DNA from: Sphingobacterium sp. FBM7-1
GTDB lineage: Bacteria > Bacteroidota > Bacteroidia > Sphingobacteriales > Sphingobacteriaceae
Direction: 5' to 3'
Assembly (NCBI RefSeq): GCF_020687765.1
Contig: NZ_JAJEWJ010000003.1
Location: 124,001 to 188,000 of the forward strand
DNA: 64,000 nucleotides
This document shows positions 1-7,502 of the stretch, in pieces (within the stretch, counting starts at the first letter, position 1; the number at the start of each line of letters is the position of its first letter). Position numbers and translations under genes: made by a program. Under the pieces are notes generated by a model. It ran no database searches. It was not told the origin of the DNA and worked only from the letters and a program-made list of their open reading frames with translations.

Positions 1-800
1 GCAGCCCCCTGTATCCGCGCTTTCACCTTGACCATCCCATGCTCATCCACTAGGGGGTTAATCTCCTCAATTACCGCCGTGGCTTGGTAATTTTGGATCG
101 AAAAAGGAGAAAGCTCCACACGATCCCCCTGCCGGATTAGCGGAAGCTCCGTCTCCAGCACCGAGAATTGCGCATCCATCCCGTCATTAGCGATGACAGT
201 ACAAAACGGCTCGTTACCCGGTGGCATATTATATTTCTTTGCCGAAAGATTAGCAATGATGCCGTCGTAGGGCGCATAAAGCACCGAATGGGACAAACTA
301 TATTTAGCTAAATCATACTGAATAAGACTATACGCATAATTACTTTTAATCTTCGCGATCTTCATCGTTTCCTGCGGTACCTTGAGCGAGTCGGCCAAGG
401 TATACCCCTGGCTGATCAGTACGTCTTGCAATTCCAGTTTCGCCTTCTCTAGGTTATCGGCGGCCTGTTGGAGCGTATTTTCCAATTTAAACTGCGCCAG
501 TTGTGCGATTTTTTGCCCTTTCCGCACCCGCTGTCCATTTTTGACGAAAATATCTTCCACCATCCCCGTCTCCTCAAACCGCAAATCGGCCCTTTGCGCT
601 GCCACCACCGTACCATTAGAAATGAGCTCATGGTGAAAGGTCTGCTCCTGCAGTACCATTGTCCGGACCGCGGCTACCTCGCCGGGTGGCAATGCCTGCA
701 CATGTTCATCCGCTTGCTGCTCCTCCGCAGCGCCGCCGCATGCCGCACACAGCACACTAATAAACCAATATTGGGCCCAATAGCTTTTTAATATCCTCAT
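1..800 (-). CDS. Periplasmic adaptor (HlyD/AcrA-like) lipoprotein, cut off at left edge
   Basis: Membrane-fusion adaptor that would link an inner-membrane exporter to an outer-membrane channel. About 266 residues are readable from the ATG at 800. The hydrophobic N-terminus ends in SVLCAAC, so Cys21 is a possible lipidation site. It is followed by a lipoyl half-motif (VEDIFVKNGQRVRKGQKIA), a Gln/Lys-rich alpha-hairpin, the second half-motif (VLYAPYDGIIANL) and the start of the beta-barrel domain (LIRQGDRVELSPF). The stop codon lies outside the window. The start overlaps the end of the O-antigen-ligase-like gene by 44 nt, so both should be on one transcript, which begins at the operator at 2757-2781. 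The transporter partner is probably further left, and I cannot tell whether it is RND or ABC. Confidence 0.85.
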   Translation of the reverse strand, partial: MRILKSYWAQYWFISVLCAACGGAAEEQQADEHVQALPPGEVAAVRTMVLQEQTFHHELISNGTVVAAQRADLRFEETGMVEDIFVKNGQRVRKGQKIAQLAQFKLENTLQQAADNLEKAKLELQDVLISQGYTLADSLKVPQETMKIAKIKSNYAYSLIQYDLAKYSLSHSVLYAPYDGIIANLSAKKYNMPPGNEPFCTVIANDGMDAQFSVLETELPLIRQGDRVELSPFSIQNYQATAVIEEINPLVDEHGMVKVKARIQGA

Positions 801-2667
801 TCTTTTTTTTGCTTTCCTTTTTACCTTGATCGATATATTTCTGCATTTCTGCTTTCATTTCTTTAGTAGCCGGAGAAGGAATTTTCACTTCCGTCTTTAC
901 AACCTTTACGGCTAGGTCATACGCTTTCTCATATTCCTCCATCTCATCATATAGCTTCGCCAACAAATAAAATGGATAGAGACGATTAGGTACCAAGTTC
1001 GCCGCGTAGCGGTAATGGTTTTCTGCGAAGTGGTATTTTTTTTCTTCCTGTCGATTCCGCCCCGCCAAAACCCAGAACATCGGATCCGCACTGACGTGCG
1101 TACCCGCGAAGAGCACCTTCGTGCTCTCCTCAAACTCCTCTATCATCCGTAAGCTACGTCCGTATTCAAATAGAAAATGAGGTTGGTCCTTCAATAGCGG
1201 ATATAACGGCTTATAGTGCGCTACCACCTTCTCATAGCTACCTGTTTGGTAATAGATCTGCGCCTGGTTCCAGGCTTGATGAGCCTGGAAGACCGGATAA
1301 CGTTTATATAGTGTCTGAGCGAAATAAAGCGTAGAAAGTAGTAGGACGGCCAGCACCGTATACTTGTTCCACCGCGCCCGCACCCTAATATCGATGGGGT
1401 CCGTCCAGATGTACGCAAATTGAAAGCGGTGCCAGATACAATTCGTCAGAAAAAAGATGAGCAAGATCAGAAAAGGAATTAAACGAAAGGGATACGAAAA
1501 AAAGGCAAACACCAAGACACCCGCTAGGCCGCCCACCGCCATAAAACGTCGATAGCGGATACCCGTTACAAAGGCAAACAGCAAAACAAATAAGAACAAT
1601 GCCAGCGAAAGATACCCTTGCTCGAATCCGAGCTGCAAGAAATCATTAAAAGCATATTCCGGCGAACCCGTTAACCACCGTTCCCTATCCGTTCCTTGTC
1701 CCCATTTAAAATACGTCTGCTGTGCGTCGCCATACTTACCCCCAAACGCTCCCATTCCTCTCCCTACCCAGCTGTCTGCCCCTTTTACCGTTATTTTCCA
1801 GATCAACATGCGCCCATCAGCCGAATCTTTCTTAAGATGATAAAGACCGGCCGCTGCTACACTCGCAATGATCAACAATACAATGCCGATTCCGATCAAC
1901 CGACCAATGCTTTTAGAATACTTCCCCTTCGGTCTCCAAAAGCAACTGAAATATCCACCACACACGGCTAGGCAACCAACAGCCGCAGCCAGCCAAGCAG
2001 CACGGCTCATGGTGGCCGGCAAAATTAAGGCGATACACACAAAGGTCAACAACGCGATGCCCCAACGAATTTTCAAAAAGCCCGTATTACGTCGTCTACG
2101 CTTCGCAAATGCCGATCTATCCCAAAGCAAATAATAAAACGCGACGGGTAGGATAACAGCCAAAAATCCGGCATACGGCCCTGGATTGAAGAACGAACCC
2201 GTCACCCGAAATAATGCATGTTGCGAGCGCGCTATGCCGTACAACTGCAACAAACCCCAAACGGCCTCTATACAACCGACCAACATTAACACAAGCAGTA
2301 GCATACGGCGGTGCATCGGACGTTGTGCTAAAAAAATACGGAAACAGAAGTACACTCCGCCCAGCACAATAAAAATAGCCATGGTATTATTAACCGCTAG
2401 AAAGTGGAGGTACGATAAGCTGAAAGCAATCGCCAGCCACACCAATATGAGATAGTCCACAATATGGAAACTGACCCGCCTACCATTGTTCCAAAACGAC
2501 AGGCCCGCTGCTAGCGGTAAAAGCGGCATCACGATATATAAACCTATATGCTTACCTATTCCAGTATTCGTCTGCCAATCGTCTGCAATAAGTGCATTAC
2601 CTAACAAGGCTATAAACGGTAGCAGACAAACATAATCGATCCAACGTATTCGGGGGTATCCAATCAT
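757..2667 (-). CDS. O-antigen-ligase-like (Wzy_C) membrane protein with C-terminal TPRs
   Basis: A 636-residue polytopic membrane protein. About eleven to twelve hydrophobic segments fill residues 1-430. Two signatures of the Wzy_C/O-antigen ligase family are visible: TGSFFNPGPYAGFLA near residue 155-170 and SRAAWLAAAVG near 223-235. The last ~170 residues are hydrophilic, with TPR-like helices (YYQTGSYEKVVAHYKPLYPLL, then ENHYRYAANLVPNRLYPFYLL) and a Lys-rich tail. Family members polymerise glycans or transfer them to acceptors such as lipid A or proteins. The substrate here is unknown. The gene is first in a unit with the adaptor gene. A -10-like TTTATTTG and the repeated operator lie upstream, so control by the neighbouring two-component system is inferred. 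Confidence 0.8.
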   Translation of the reverse strand: MIGYPRIRWIDYVCLLPFIALLGNALIADDWQTNTGIGKHIGLYIVMPLLPLAAGLSFWNNGRRVSFHIVDYLILVWLAIAFSLSYLHFLAVNNTMAIFIVLGGVYFCFRIFLAQRPMHRRMLLLVLMLVGCIEAVWGLLQLYGIARSQHALFRVTGSFFNPGPYAGFLAVILPVAFYYLLWDRSAFAKRRRRNTGFLKIRWGIALLTFVCIALILPATMSRAAWLAAAVGCLAVCGGYFSCFWRPKGKYSKSIGRLIGIGIVLLIIASVAAAGLYHLKKDSADGRMLIWKITVKGADSWVGRGMGAFGGKYGDAQQTYFKWGQGTDRERWLTGSPEYAFNDFLQLGFEQGYLSLALFLFVLLFAFVTGIRYRRFMAVGGLAGVLVFAFFSYPFRLIPFLILLIFFLTNCIWHRFQFAYIWTDPIDIRVRARWNKYTVLAVLLLSTLYFAQTLYKRYPVFQAHQAWNQAQIYYQTGSYEKVVAHYKPLYPLLKDQPHFLFEYGRSLRMIEEFEESTKVLFAGTHVSADPMFWVLAGRNRQEEKKYHFAENHYRYAANLVPNRLYPFYLLAKLYDEMEEYEKAYDLAVKVVKTEVKIPSPATKEMKAEMQKYIDQGKKESKKKNEDIKKLLGPILVY

Positions 2668-2756
2668 CGCACTATAGATTTAAATAATTTTTCTTATTCG
2701 GTTCGCCATAAAACAAATAAAGCAAAGCGGGACGATTTTAGGAAAAAAATGGGCAA

Positions 2757-2781
2757 CTCAATTCTGACTCAATTCTATCAG
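2757..2781 (-). promoter_or_regulatory. Operator site 1 (11-bp direct repeat)
   Basis: On the plus strand it reads CTCAATTCTGACTCAATTCT followed by ATCAG, with two AATTCT units 11 bp apart. Read toward the O-antigen-ligase-like gene, the repeat is followed 35 bp later by TTTATTTG, a -10-like element. It lies in the short gap between the signal peptidase stop and the ligase start. Site identity comes from direct comparison with eight other copies in the window. Confidence 0.75.
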
Positions 2782-2784
2782 CCA

Positions 2785-3633
2785 TCATTCTACCGCCTTA
2801 AAAAAACGCTCAAATCGGTAGGTCTGCCTACCCGGTTCTTTGGACTTCCAGATATAAGCTACCTTGCCCACTATATGGTCTTCCGGTAATAAGCCCCAAT
2901 AACGAGAGTCTTTAGAATCGGTGGCCCGATCGCCCGCCATAAAATAATAGTTTAACTTAAATCGGTAATGCCTAATCACCTTCCCGTTCAGGAAAAATGA
3001 TCCTTCTGTTTCATTCAATTTCCCTCCGGTCTCATATTCGATTAACGGACGATAAAGGTGTATATTAATTGCATCCAATGATACCGTATCGCCTCGCCCA
3101 GGGATATAGATCGGTCCGAAATTGTCGATTGTCCAGCCGAGTTCTTTGAACCTTCCTGGAATACGATATTCTGGTGGCATATCCTGAAACCGGAAGCTGC
3201 TCTCAACCAACTTATCGTTAATGTGGTTCACCTGTCCGTTTATATAATAGATTCCACCATCTATACGTAAACTATCGCCCGGCATACCCACACAACGCTT
3301 CACATAATAAGCGTTCCAGTTCTGGATAATCTCCCGAGATTTGTAGTAAGGGTCGTTAAAAACCAACACCTCATTTCGCTTGATGGGCCGGTGGCCGGTC
3401 AACCGATAAGGACGACCCGCTTTATTATCTCCCATAAAATCTATCCGCGGACCGGGAATCAACTTGTTTACTACAATAAAATCACCAGCGTACAAGGTAG
3501 GTTCCATCGAGAAAGAGGGGATCTTAAAGGAAGCAAAAACAAGAATACGAAGGGTTACCACGATCACCACCGTCACGATAGCCGCCAGCGCGATGCTAAA
3601 GATATCGCGTTTATTATTTGTGGTTCTTTTCAT
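2785..3633 (-). CDS. lepB: Signal peptidase I
   Basis: Membrane-bound serine/lysine protease that removes type I signal peptides from exported proteins. The 282-residue sequence has one N-terminal membrane segment (about 12-34). The Ser box FSMEPT follows with Ser42 as nucleophile, then VKRCVGMPGD with Lys112 as the general base. Near the C-terminus is the GDRATDSKDSRYWG box, then a typical ending with VGKVAYIW. The long insertion between the Lys box and the GD..DSR box is common in Bacteroidota. Operator site 2 lies 84 bp upstream of the start, so this copy appears to be co-regulated with the NVEALA peptides, which carry ALA just before their variable part. Whether the genome has another lepB cannot be seen. 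Confidence 0.95.
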   Translation of the reverse strand: MKRTTNNKRDIFSIALAAIVTVVIVVTLRILVFASFKIPSFSMEPTLYAGDFIVVNKLIPGPRIDFMGDNKAGRPYRLTGHRPIKRNEVLVFNDPYYKSREIIQNWNAYYVKRCVGMPGDSLRIDGGIYYINGQVNHINDKLVESSFRFQDMPPEYRIPGRFKELGWTIDNFGPIYIPGRGDTVSLDAINIHLYRPLIEYETGGKLNETEGSFFLNGKVIRHYRFKLNYYFMAGDRATDSKDSRYWGLLPEDHIVGKVAYIWKSKEPGRQTYRFERFFKAVE

Positions 3634-3716
3634 ATTGGTTAGACTATACTTTTTTACTTCCTGTCATAGAAGACAAATAAAGCAAAGAACCCCGATTTGC
3701 GAAAAGAAATAGACAA

Positions 3717-3740
3717 CTCAATTCTGACTCAATTCTGTCG
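3717..3740 (-). promoter_or_regulatory. Operator site 2, upstream of lepB
   Basis: Two AATTCT units 11 bp apart, with TGTC in place of the usual TATC at the distal end. In the lepB direction a TTTATTTG -10-like element follows after 35 bp, the same spacing as at sites 1 and 5. The stretch between repeat and -10 is T-rich (TTTCTTTT), as at the other sites. Confidence 0.75.
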
Positions 3741-3748
3741 CAGTTAAA

Positions 3749-3801
3749 TTGCTCTCTACAGAAAGCATTTTTTAGTGTTTTTTGCTTTCTGTAGAGAGCA
3801 A
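3749..3801 (-). terminator. Long perfect hairpin downstream of the DUF3784-like operon
   Basis: A perfect 19-bp inverted repeat, TTGCTCTCTACAGAAAGCA and its complement, with a 15-nt T-rich loop. It lies about 230 bp past the stop of the DUF3784-like gene and before lepB. It is probably the terminator of the minus-strand operon coming from 6364. There is no long U-tract on that strand, so an RNA-processing site is also possible. Confidence 0.6.
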
Positions 3802-3897
3802 AATCCCCTTTATTTGAAATAACATCTAAAAATAGCCGTAAGTGTGTAATAAACTTTATACTTTTTCCAGAATAAAATTCCCGTCAATCCCCAATTT

Positions 3898-4020
3898 GCA
3901 TCCAGTTCGTATACGTCCTCAATCGGTAAGAACTCTCGCTAATCGTATCGTTCCGGGCGATATACGCCAGGCCAAGTCCCATTACCAATGGAATTTTGAT
4001 CCTGCTAACGACCTCCCGCG
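3898..4020 (-). pseudogene. Remnant of the macroglobulin-like gene
   Basis: About 123 bp closely matching 13147-13268, an internal piece of the large macroglobulin-like gene (roughly codons 91-130). Long identical runs are visible, such as GGCCAAGTCCCATTACCAAT. Similarity stops abruptly at both ends. The piece abuts the 3' end of the DUF3784-like gene. Together with the truncated DUF3784 copy at 13519, this shows that the two-gene block was duplicated and each copy lost the opposite member. Confidence 0.8.
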
Positions 4021-4027
4021 ACAACCA

Positions 4028-4720
4028 TTATTGTCTTGGTATGAGTTTACTTTTAATTAACGCATAAAGATCTTTATCATAATCAATAATGTAATTTTCA
4101 TTCTCAGTGATTAGAAACAAACAGGTATCTTTCTTACTTATAACTCTAACTAGCTGATTATTTTTCAGCTCAAACAGCCCCTTTTTATTTTCACCAAGTT
4201 GAAACCCTTCAACCTTCTTTAGAAATTTAGGTTTTGGGATTTTTTTCACTTCAACGATATCTGTGTAGTACAATGTTTCTCCATAAGGGCCCTCAATCTT
4301 CAAATATTCAGCATTCGTATCGATATTGGCCGGCTTAATTCCGATATAGATACTAAACGCAACAGCAATAATTGTCGTTCCGCCTATGAACAAGACCATC
4401 GAAGTACTTTTATTTGATTTATAATACTTCGAAGAAAGTACGATCAACAAATAGAATCCTAGCAAAGGATACAAAACACTATAAATAATCAACGGACTTT
4501 TGTCTACTGACTTAAACAAGACAAATCCTATCAGTAAATAGGAAATAGCCAGACATAACAAAAAAACGCGAAAGAACTGTACATAACCTTTTAAATCAAA
4601 GTTGTTCCGATCTATTTCACTTAATGTATTATACCCACTCAGAACATATTTAGCAGTTCTCTCATTAACTAACAGAAACACAAGGCCTATTAGGATAGTC
4701 AGAAAATATATAATACCCAT
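4028..4720 (-). CDS. DUF3784-like membrane protein
   Basis: A 230-residue protein of unknown function. Hydrophobic segments lie at about 1-17, 46-69, 77-97 and 105-126. The first is followed by ERTAKYVLSGYNTLSEIDRN and a nearby DLKGY, a pattern typical of DUF3784 proteins. The C-terminal ~100 residues are soluble, with Lys-rich beta-strand-like segments ending IIDYDKDLYALIKSKLIPRQ, which may be an intracellular or periplasmic PH-like fold (a guess). It starts 14 bp after the truncated lipoprotein gene and is probably co-transcribed with it. The first ~30 codons plus the 5' flank recur as a remnant at 13519-13640. Confidence 0.65.
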   Translation of the reverse strand: MGIIYFLTILIGLVFLLVNERTAKYVLSGYNTLSEIDRNNFDLKGYVQFFRVFLLCLAISYLLIGFVLFKSVDKSPLIIYSVLYPLLGFYLLIVLSSKYYKSNKSTSMVLFIGGTTIIAVAFSIYIGIKPANIDTNAEYLKIEGPYGETLYYTDIVEVKKIPKPKFLKKVEGFQLGENKKGLFELKNNQLVRVISKKDTCLFLITENENYIIDYDKDLYALIKSKLIPRQ

Positions 4721-4734
4721 TTGATAAAAATAAT

Positions 4735-5232
4735 TTACACTATATAGTTATGATATGGCGTAATTGCAGCGCCTCGCTCATCCGCAAATATAAGCGTATG
4801 GTTTAGCCAGATTTTTGACCCATCATCACTGGAAAAATTAAGCTTCAGCCTTCTGGCATTTCGTGATTTTATCACACAACCGGCATAAACTACCGCATGT
4901 GGTGCCCCATCATCTTCAATAGCGAATATTTTATTAAAATCTATAACATTCTCTTCTGCTGCAACACGTCTACTGCGGACAGAGGATGGGAATGATAAAG
5001 AATCTAATGTAACAAACTCCTTATAAGTTATTAAGTCTTCTTTTCCAAAACTATCGAGATAATCTATATCTAAGCCGATCTCATCTTCTTCCGTTTCAAA
5101 AGGACCGATTACGTGCCAGTTCTTTAAGATGATTGCCTTTTCATCAATTTCATCTACAACATATATCGGTCCATCTGCACGACATCCCACTAATAATAGA
5201 AAACCAACTAAAAAAATATTCCTATTGGACAT
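4735..5232 (-). CDS. Truncated lipoprotein related to the esterase N-terminal domain
   Basis: 165 residues with a signal peptide ending in LLLVGC, so Cys17 is probably lipidated. NWHVIGPFE, VIDFNKIF and the SDDGSKIWLN motif resemble the N-terminal half of the lipoprotein at 17382-18461 (NWRIIGPFN, VIDFADLY, GVDDNIRLWVN), which looks like a PA14-type jelly roll. The reading frame stops shortly after the WLN strand, where the relative continues for another ~230 residues and then an esterase. I read this as a C-terminally truncated paralogue that may no longer work. It overlaps the upstream propeller gene by 11 nt. Confidence 0.65.
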   Translation of the reverse strand: MSNRNIFLVGFLLLVGCRADGPIYVVDEIDEKAIILKNWHVIGPFETEEDEIGLDIDYLDSFGKEDLITYKEFVTLDSLSFPSSVRSRRVAAEENVIDFNKIFAIEDDGAPHAVVYAGCVIKSRNARRLKLNFSSDDGSKIWLNHTLIFADERGAAITPYHNYIV

Positions 5233-6364
5233 GCGTATTTTTCAATTTTTGTTTATAAAAGAGAAGGATAGGATTGTCGTCATTATTCACTTTTCCTACG
5301 GTTTTTCCGTTTTCCGCATTCTTTTGAATATTCTCTGTGTAGTAATCTGCAGAAACGATAAACATAATTTTAGCATCATCACCATCATGCGGATAATATT
5401 CGGTTAGCTTCATGGCTATAGCTTTTTCCTCGACGTATTTATCCCAATACACACGATTTGTATTTTTATCAAGAATAAAAATGCCTTCTTGGTTCGACCT
5501 GAATACAACATAGTCTTCTGTTTCCCGAATGGAGTGAATCCCGTATATCAATTTATTTTTCGATACTTCTCCAAAGAATTTCATGGGATCAGACACAGAT
5601 AGTTCCCTCAAACTTTCACTAATATTTGAATTAGGGATAGCTAGCTCGTATACCGGTTCGAGCTTATTTCCATCGTAACTAGATAAAACAAAATTCAAGG
5701 GAGCTGCCAACCATAACCTTGCACTTTTTACAATAGGTCTGCCATAACTTCTTACAGGAAACTCAATTGTTTTCTCGACATCACCAATTTCTTCCCAGCT
5801 TTTATCGTCCAGATCAAATATTCTCACAAATTCGGGCTTGTATGCGTAGCCTTCCAACTTGTTAAAGAAAATCAATTTACCATCATAGCACGATAGTCCT
5901 TCGAACGTTCCATCGACATCCAAATCCGATATAAAATCTCCGGCAAGATTAAAAAACAGGACCTTGCCATAATCGTTGTAGACTGCAATCTGTTTTGATT
6001 TCTCATCAAAAGCGATATCTAGAACAGTCCGATATTCTCCAGGTCCCGATCCTATCCTATGTATGGTTTGTTCGATCCTTCCACCTTTAGCATTAATAAT
6101 AAAAATGGTGTTATTCTGGCCAGACAATAAAATAACTTTGTCTTGATAACGGATCAAACGCTTAATGTCTGAGACCAAAAAGTCTTCATGCGTTTCTATA
6201 CGAATAGCATCGGCTAATTCAAAATGGTTCCCGAAAAAGCCTTCTTCTGAAGGTGCTGCTGGTACTTCCAAAATTTCTTTTTGGACTTCCATATAAGTCT
6301 TATTAGAGGAGCAGGCTTGAAATAATAGAATTATAATAACAAAAAACTGGTTTATTCTCATCAT
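5222..6364 (-). CDS. Six-bladed beta-propeller lipoprotein 1
   Basis: 380 residues. The N-terminus MMRINQFFVIIILLFQAC is a lipoprotein signal with Cys18. The rest is a run of four-stranded repeats of the Bacteroidota 6-bladed propeller family, including RLIRYQDKVILLSG, the family signature GSGPGEYR (G-x-G-P-x-E) and FDEKSKQIAVYNDYGKVLFF. Members sit at the cell surface or periplasmic face, and their ligand is unknown. The gene follows NVEALA peptide A across a 71-bp gap holding a hairpin, and overlaps the next gene, so it is the second gene of a four-gene unit driven from site 3. The family assignment is firm. The pairing with the peptide is inference from repeated context. Confidence 0.85.
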   Translation of the reverse strand: MMRINQFFVIIILLFQACSSNKTYMEVQKEILEVPAAPSEEGFFGNHFELADAIRIETHEDFLVSDIKRLIRYQDKVILLSGQNNTIFIINAKGGRIEQTIHRIGSGPGEYRTVLDIAFDEKSKQIAVYNDYGKVLFFNLAGDFISDLDVDGTFEGLSCYDGKLIFFNKLEGYAYKPEFVRIFDLDDKSWEEIGDVEKTIEFPVRSYGRPIVKSARLWLAAPLNFVLSSYDGNKLEPVYELAIPNSNISESLRELSVSDPMKFFGEVSKNKLIYGIHSIRETEDYVVFRSNQEGIFILDKNTNRVYWDKYVEEKAIAMKLTEYYPHDGDDAKIMFIVSADYYTENIQKNAENGKTVGKVNNDDNPILLFYKQKLKNTHVQ

Positions 6365-6383
6365 AGTTACTTTTAGTTAAAAC

Positions 6384-6411
6384 CTCCCAAATGAGAGTTT
6401 TCATTCGGGAG
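6384..6411 (-). terminator. Intercistronic hairpin after NVEALA A
   Basis: Arms CTCCCAAATGA and TCATTCGGGAG pair over 11 bp with one mismatch and a 6-nt loop. It lies between the peptide stop and the propeller start. Only a weak U-run follows, so partial termination or 3'-end stabilisation of the peptide mRNA is more likely than full termination. Confidence 0.6.
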
Positions 6412-6435
6412 ATATTCTCTATTCATGTATATCTA

Positions 6436-6756
6436 TTAGGTATATTGACAAATTCCCATATGGGTGGTGCTTCGATAAGTGCCACCTTGGCATGGTAAAG
6501 TTCCATTACCTAAACAGGTTACCAGATAGCTACTTATAGAATATAGATTACCGCTGACGCATTCCGTCGTTCTACCCAAATCCGTGATAATAATCGATTC
6601 CGCACCGCCTGTATTCTCATTTTGTGCCAAGGCTTCTACATTAGCCAAGCTAAGAGCAGACAGCGCATCTTCAGATTCATTATTAAAATTCACATTAACT
6701 GCGGCTACAGCTGCAATCGCTACAGCCAGTATACCTCCGAAAATTTTCTTTTTCAT
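6436..6756 (-). CDS. NVEALA-family secreted peptide A
   Basis: 106 residues. Residues 1-44 are the shared N-terminus: KKK, a Gly/Ala/Val-rich hydrophobic segment (5-20), NVNFNNESEDALSALSLA and NVEALA. The rest is private to this copy: QNENTGG, then a ~55-residue tail with four cysteines. This is the longest of the five cargo parts. NVEALA proteins are known only as small exported Bacteroidota proteins. The A-x-A at 42-44 suits signal peptidase I, and a Gly-Gly follows six residues later. It is the first gene of an operon with propeller 1. The start is fixed by alignment with copies B, C and D. Confidence 0.85.
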   Translation of the reverse strand: MKKKIFGGILAVAIAAVAAVNVNFNNESEDALSALSLANVEALAQNENTGGAESIIITDLGRTTECVSGNLYSISSYLVTCLGNGTLPCQGGTYRSTTHMGICQYT

Positions 6757-6978
6757 TTTGAAATTTAAAGGAGCCTTAACAAACTCTTTTTTATAATATT
6801 GTTTAATCTTCGGGCGGAAGCCACTCCGCCACCACTGTATCTATCCTTTCAACAGTTTCTTATGCTATACAAGGTTTGATCTCAAATGTTTATCTTTGCC
6901 GCTGTACCTCCTTTGCCTCATTTTGCATATTTCCCCTAAGTTAAGCTCCTTGCTAAAAGAAAAAGAATTTTCACTCCA
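6757..6978 (-). promoter_or_regulatory. NVEALA leader, copy A (lacks the GC-rich hairpin block)
   Basis: This 5'-leader is highly similar to the three other leaders. It holds a GGCGGA/TCCGCC hairpin around 6815-6835. In this stem a G-C pair replaces the A-T pair seen in copy C, which is a compensatory change. The ~90-bp GC-rich hairpin block found in copies B-D is cleanly absent between ACCTCCTTT and CTCATTTTGCAT. A -10-like TTAACTTA lies 34 bp from operator site 3. Confidence 0.65.
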
Positions 6979-7003
6979 TTCAATTCTTACTCAATTCTAT
7001 CAG
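6979..7003 (-). promoter_or_regulatory. Operator site 3, upstream of NVEALA A
   Basis: TTCAATTCTTACTCAATTCT followed by ATCAG. It has the 11-bp spaced AATTCT pair with one change (TAC for GAC) that is shared with site 8. The flanking 250 bp also match site 8, so the two came from one duplication. Confidence 0.75.
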
Positions 7004-7047
7004 CAAAATTGGAATATTATTGTCTTCCGTTGTTTCTAAATCGTTTC

Positions 7048-7479
7048 TCACCACCACACTAGGCGCCCTTCTTCCATAGTAAATACACGTTCTTCCCTTC
7101 CTTTACTTAAGTTCTTTAATAAAAAAAGTGCGCCGCGAGGTGCATTATTATATGTTAAAAGGTTACTAGTCGCTACTTGCTCGCCCAATGAGATCCACTC
7201 ACTGTCAAAGTAATAAAGATGATAATAATGTTCTTTAACCATGGAAGCATCAATGGGGTTCATTGTTCTTAAAACAGAATCGCCGTTTGCGATTGTATAA
7301 GCCCTTTCTTTCTCTCCGATATAAGAAACCCAACTATGTCCATTTACGCTAAAATTACCCCAACGGTCAATATATTCATAAGCTGCGGGCAACCCCAAAG
7401 CACGTAATACAGCTACATAATATACACTTAAATGCGATTTATCATCAGACCGATTGTTCACTAGGGCATATAATTTCAT
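7048..7479 (-). pseudogene. Broken transglutaminase-like gene (internal deletion)
   Basis: The 143-codon open frame is a shortened copy of the transglutaminase-like lipoprotein at 20901-22817. It keeps the SVYYVAVLRALGLPAAYEY to IDASM region and the last ~50 residues. It lacks the first ~220 residues, including the signal peptide and the catalytic Cys220, and about 290 residues between KEHY and YHLYYFDSEW. The internal junction falls at a short GAT/ATAATG match. The first dozen residues (MKLYALVNNRSDDK) are unrelated to the parent. The histidine motif GHSW remains, but with no cysteine the enzyme cannot work. Base identity to the intact copy is very high, so the event is recent. Confidence 0.85.
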
Positions 7480-7502
7480 ACTAATCAGATTGAAAAATTA
7501 GT

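Noticed and set aside
6880..6900. Antisense promoter TATCTTTG in the NVEALA leaders
   Set aside because: TAnnTTTG occurs on the plus strand in all leader copies, but no TTG lies 17-23 bp upstream of it, so it is not a supported promoter.
7048..7479. Functional small transglutaminase
   Set aside because: The catalytic cysteine, signal peptide and C-terminal modules are missing, and the open frame is a deletion product of the larger gene.
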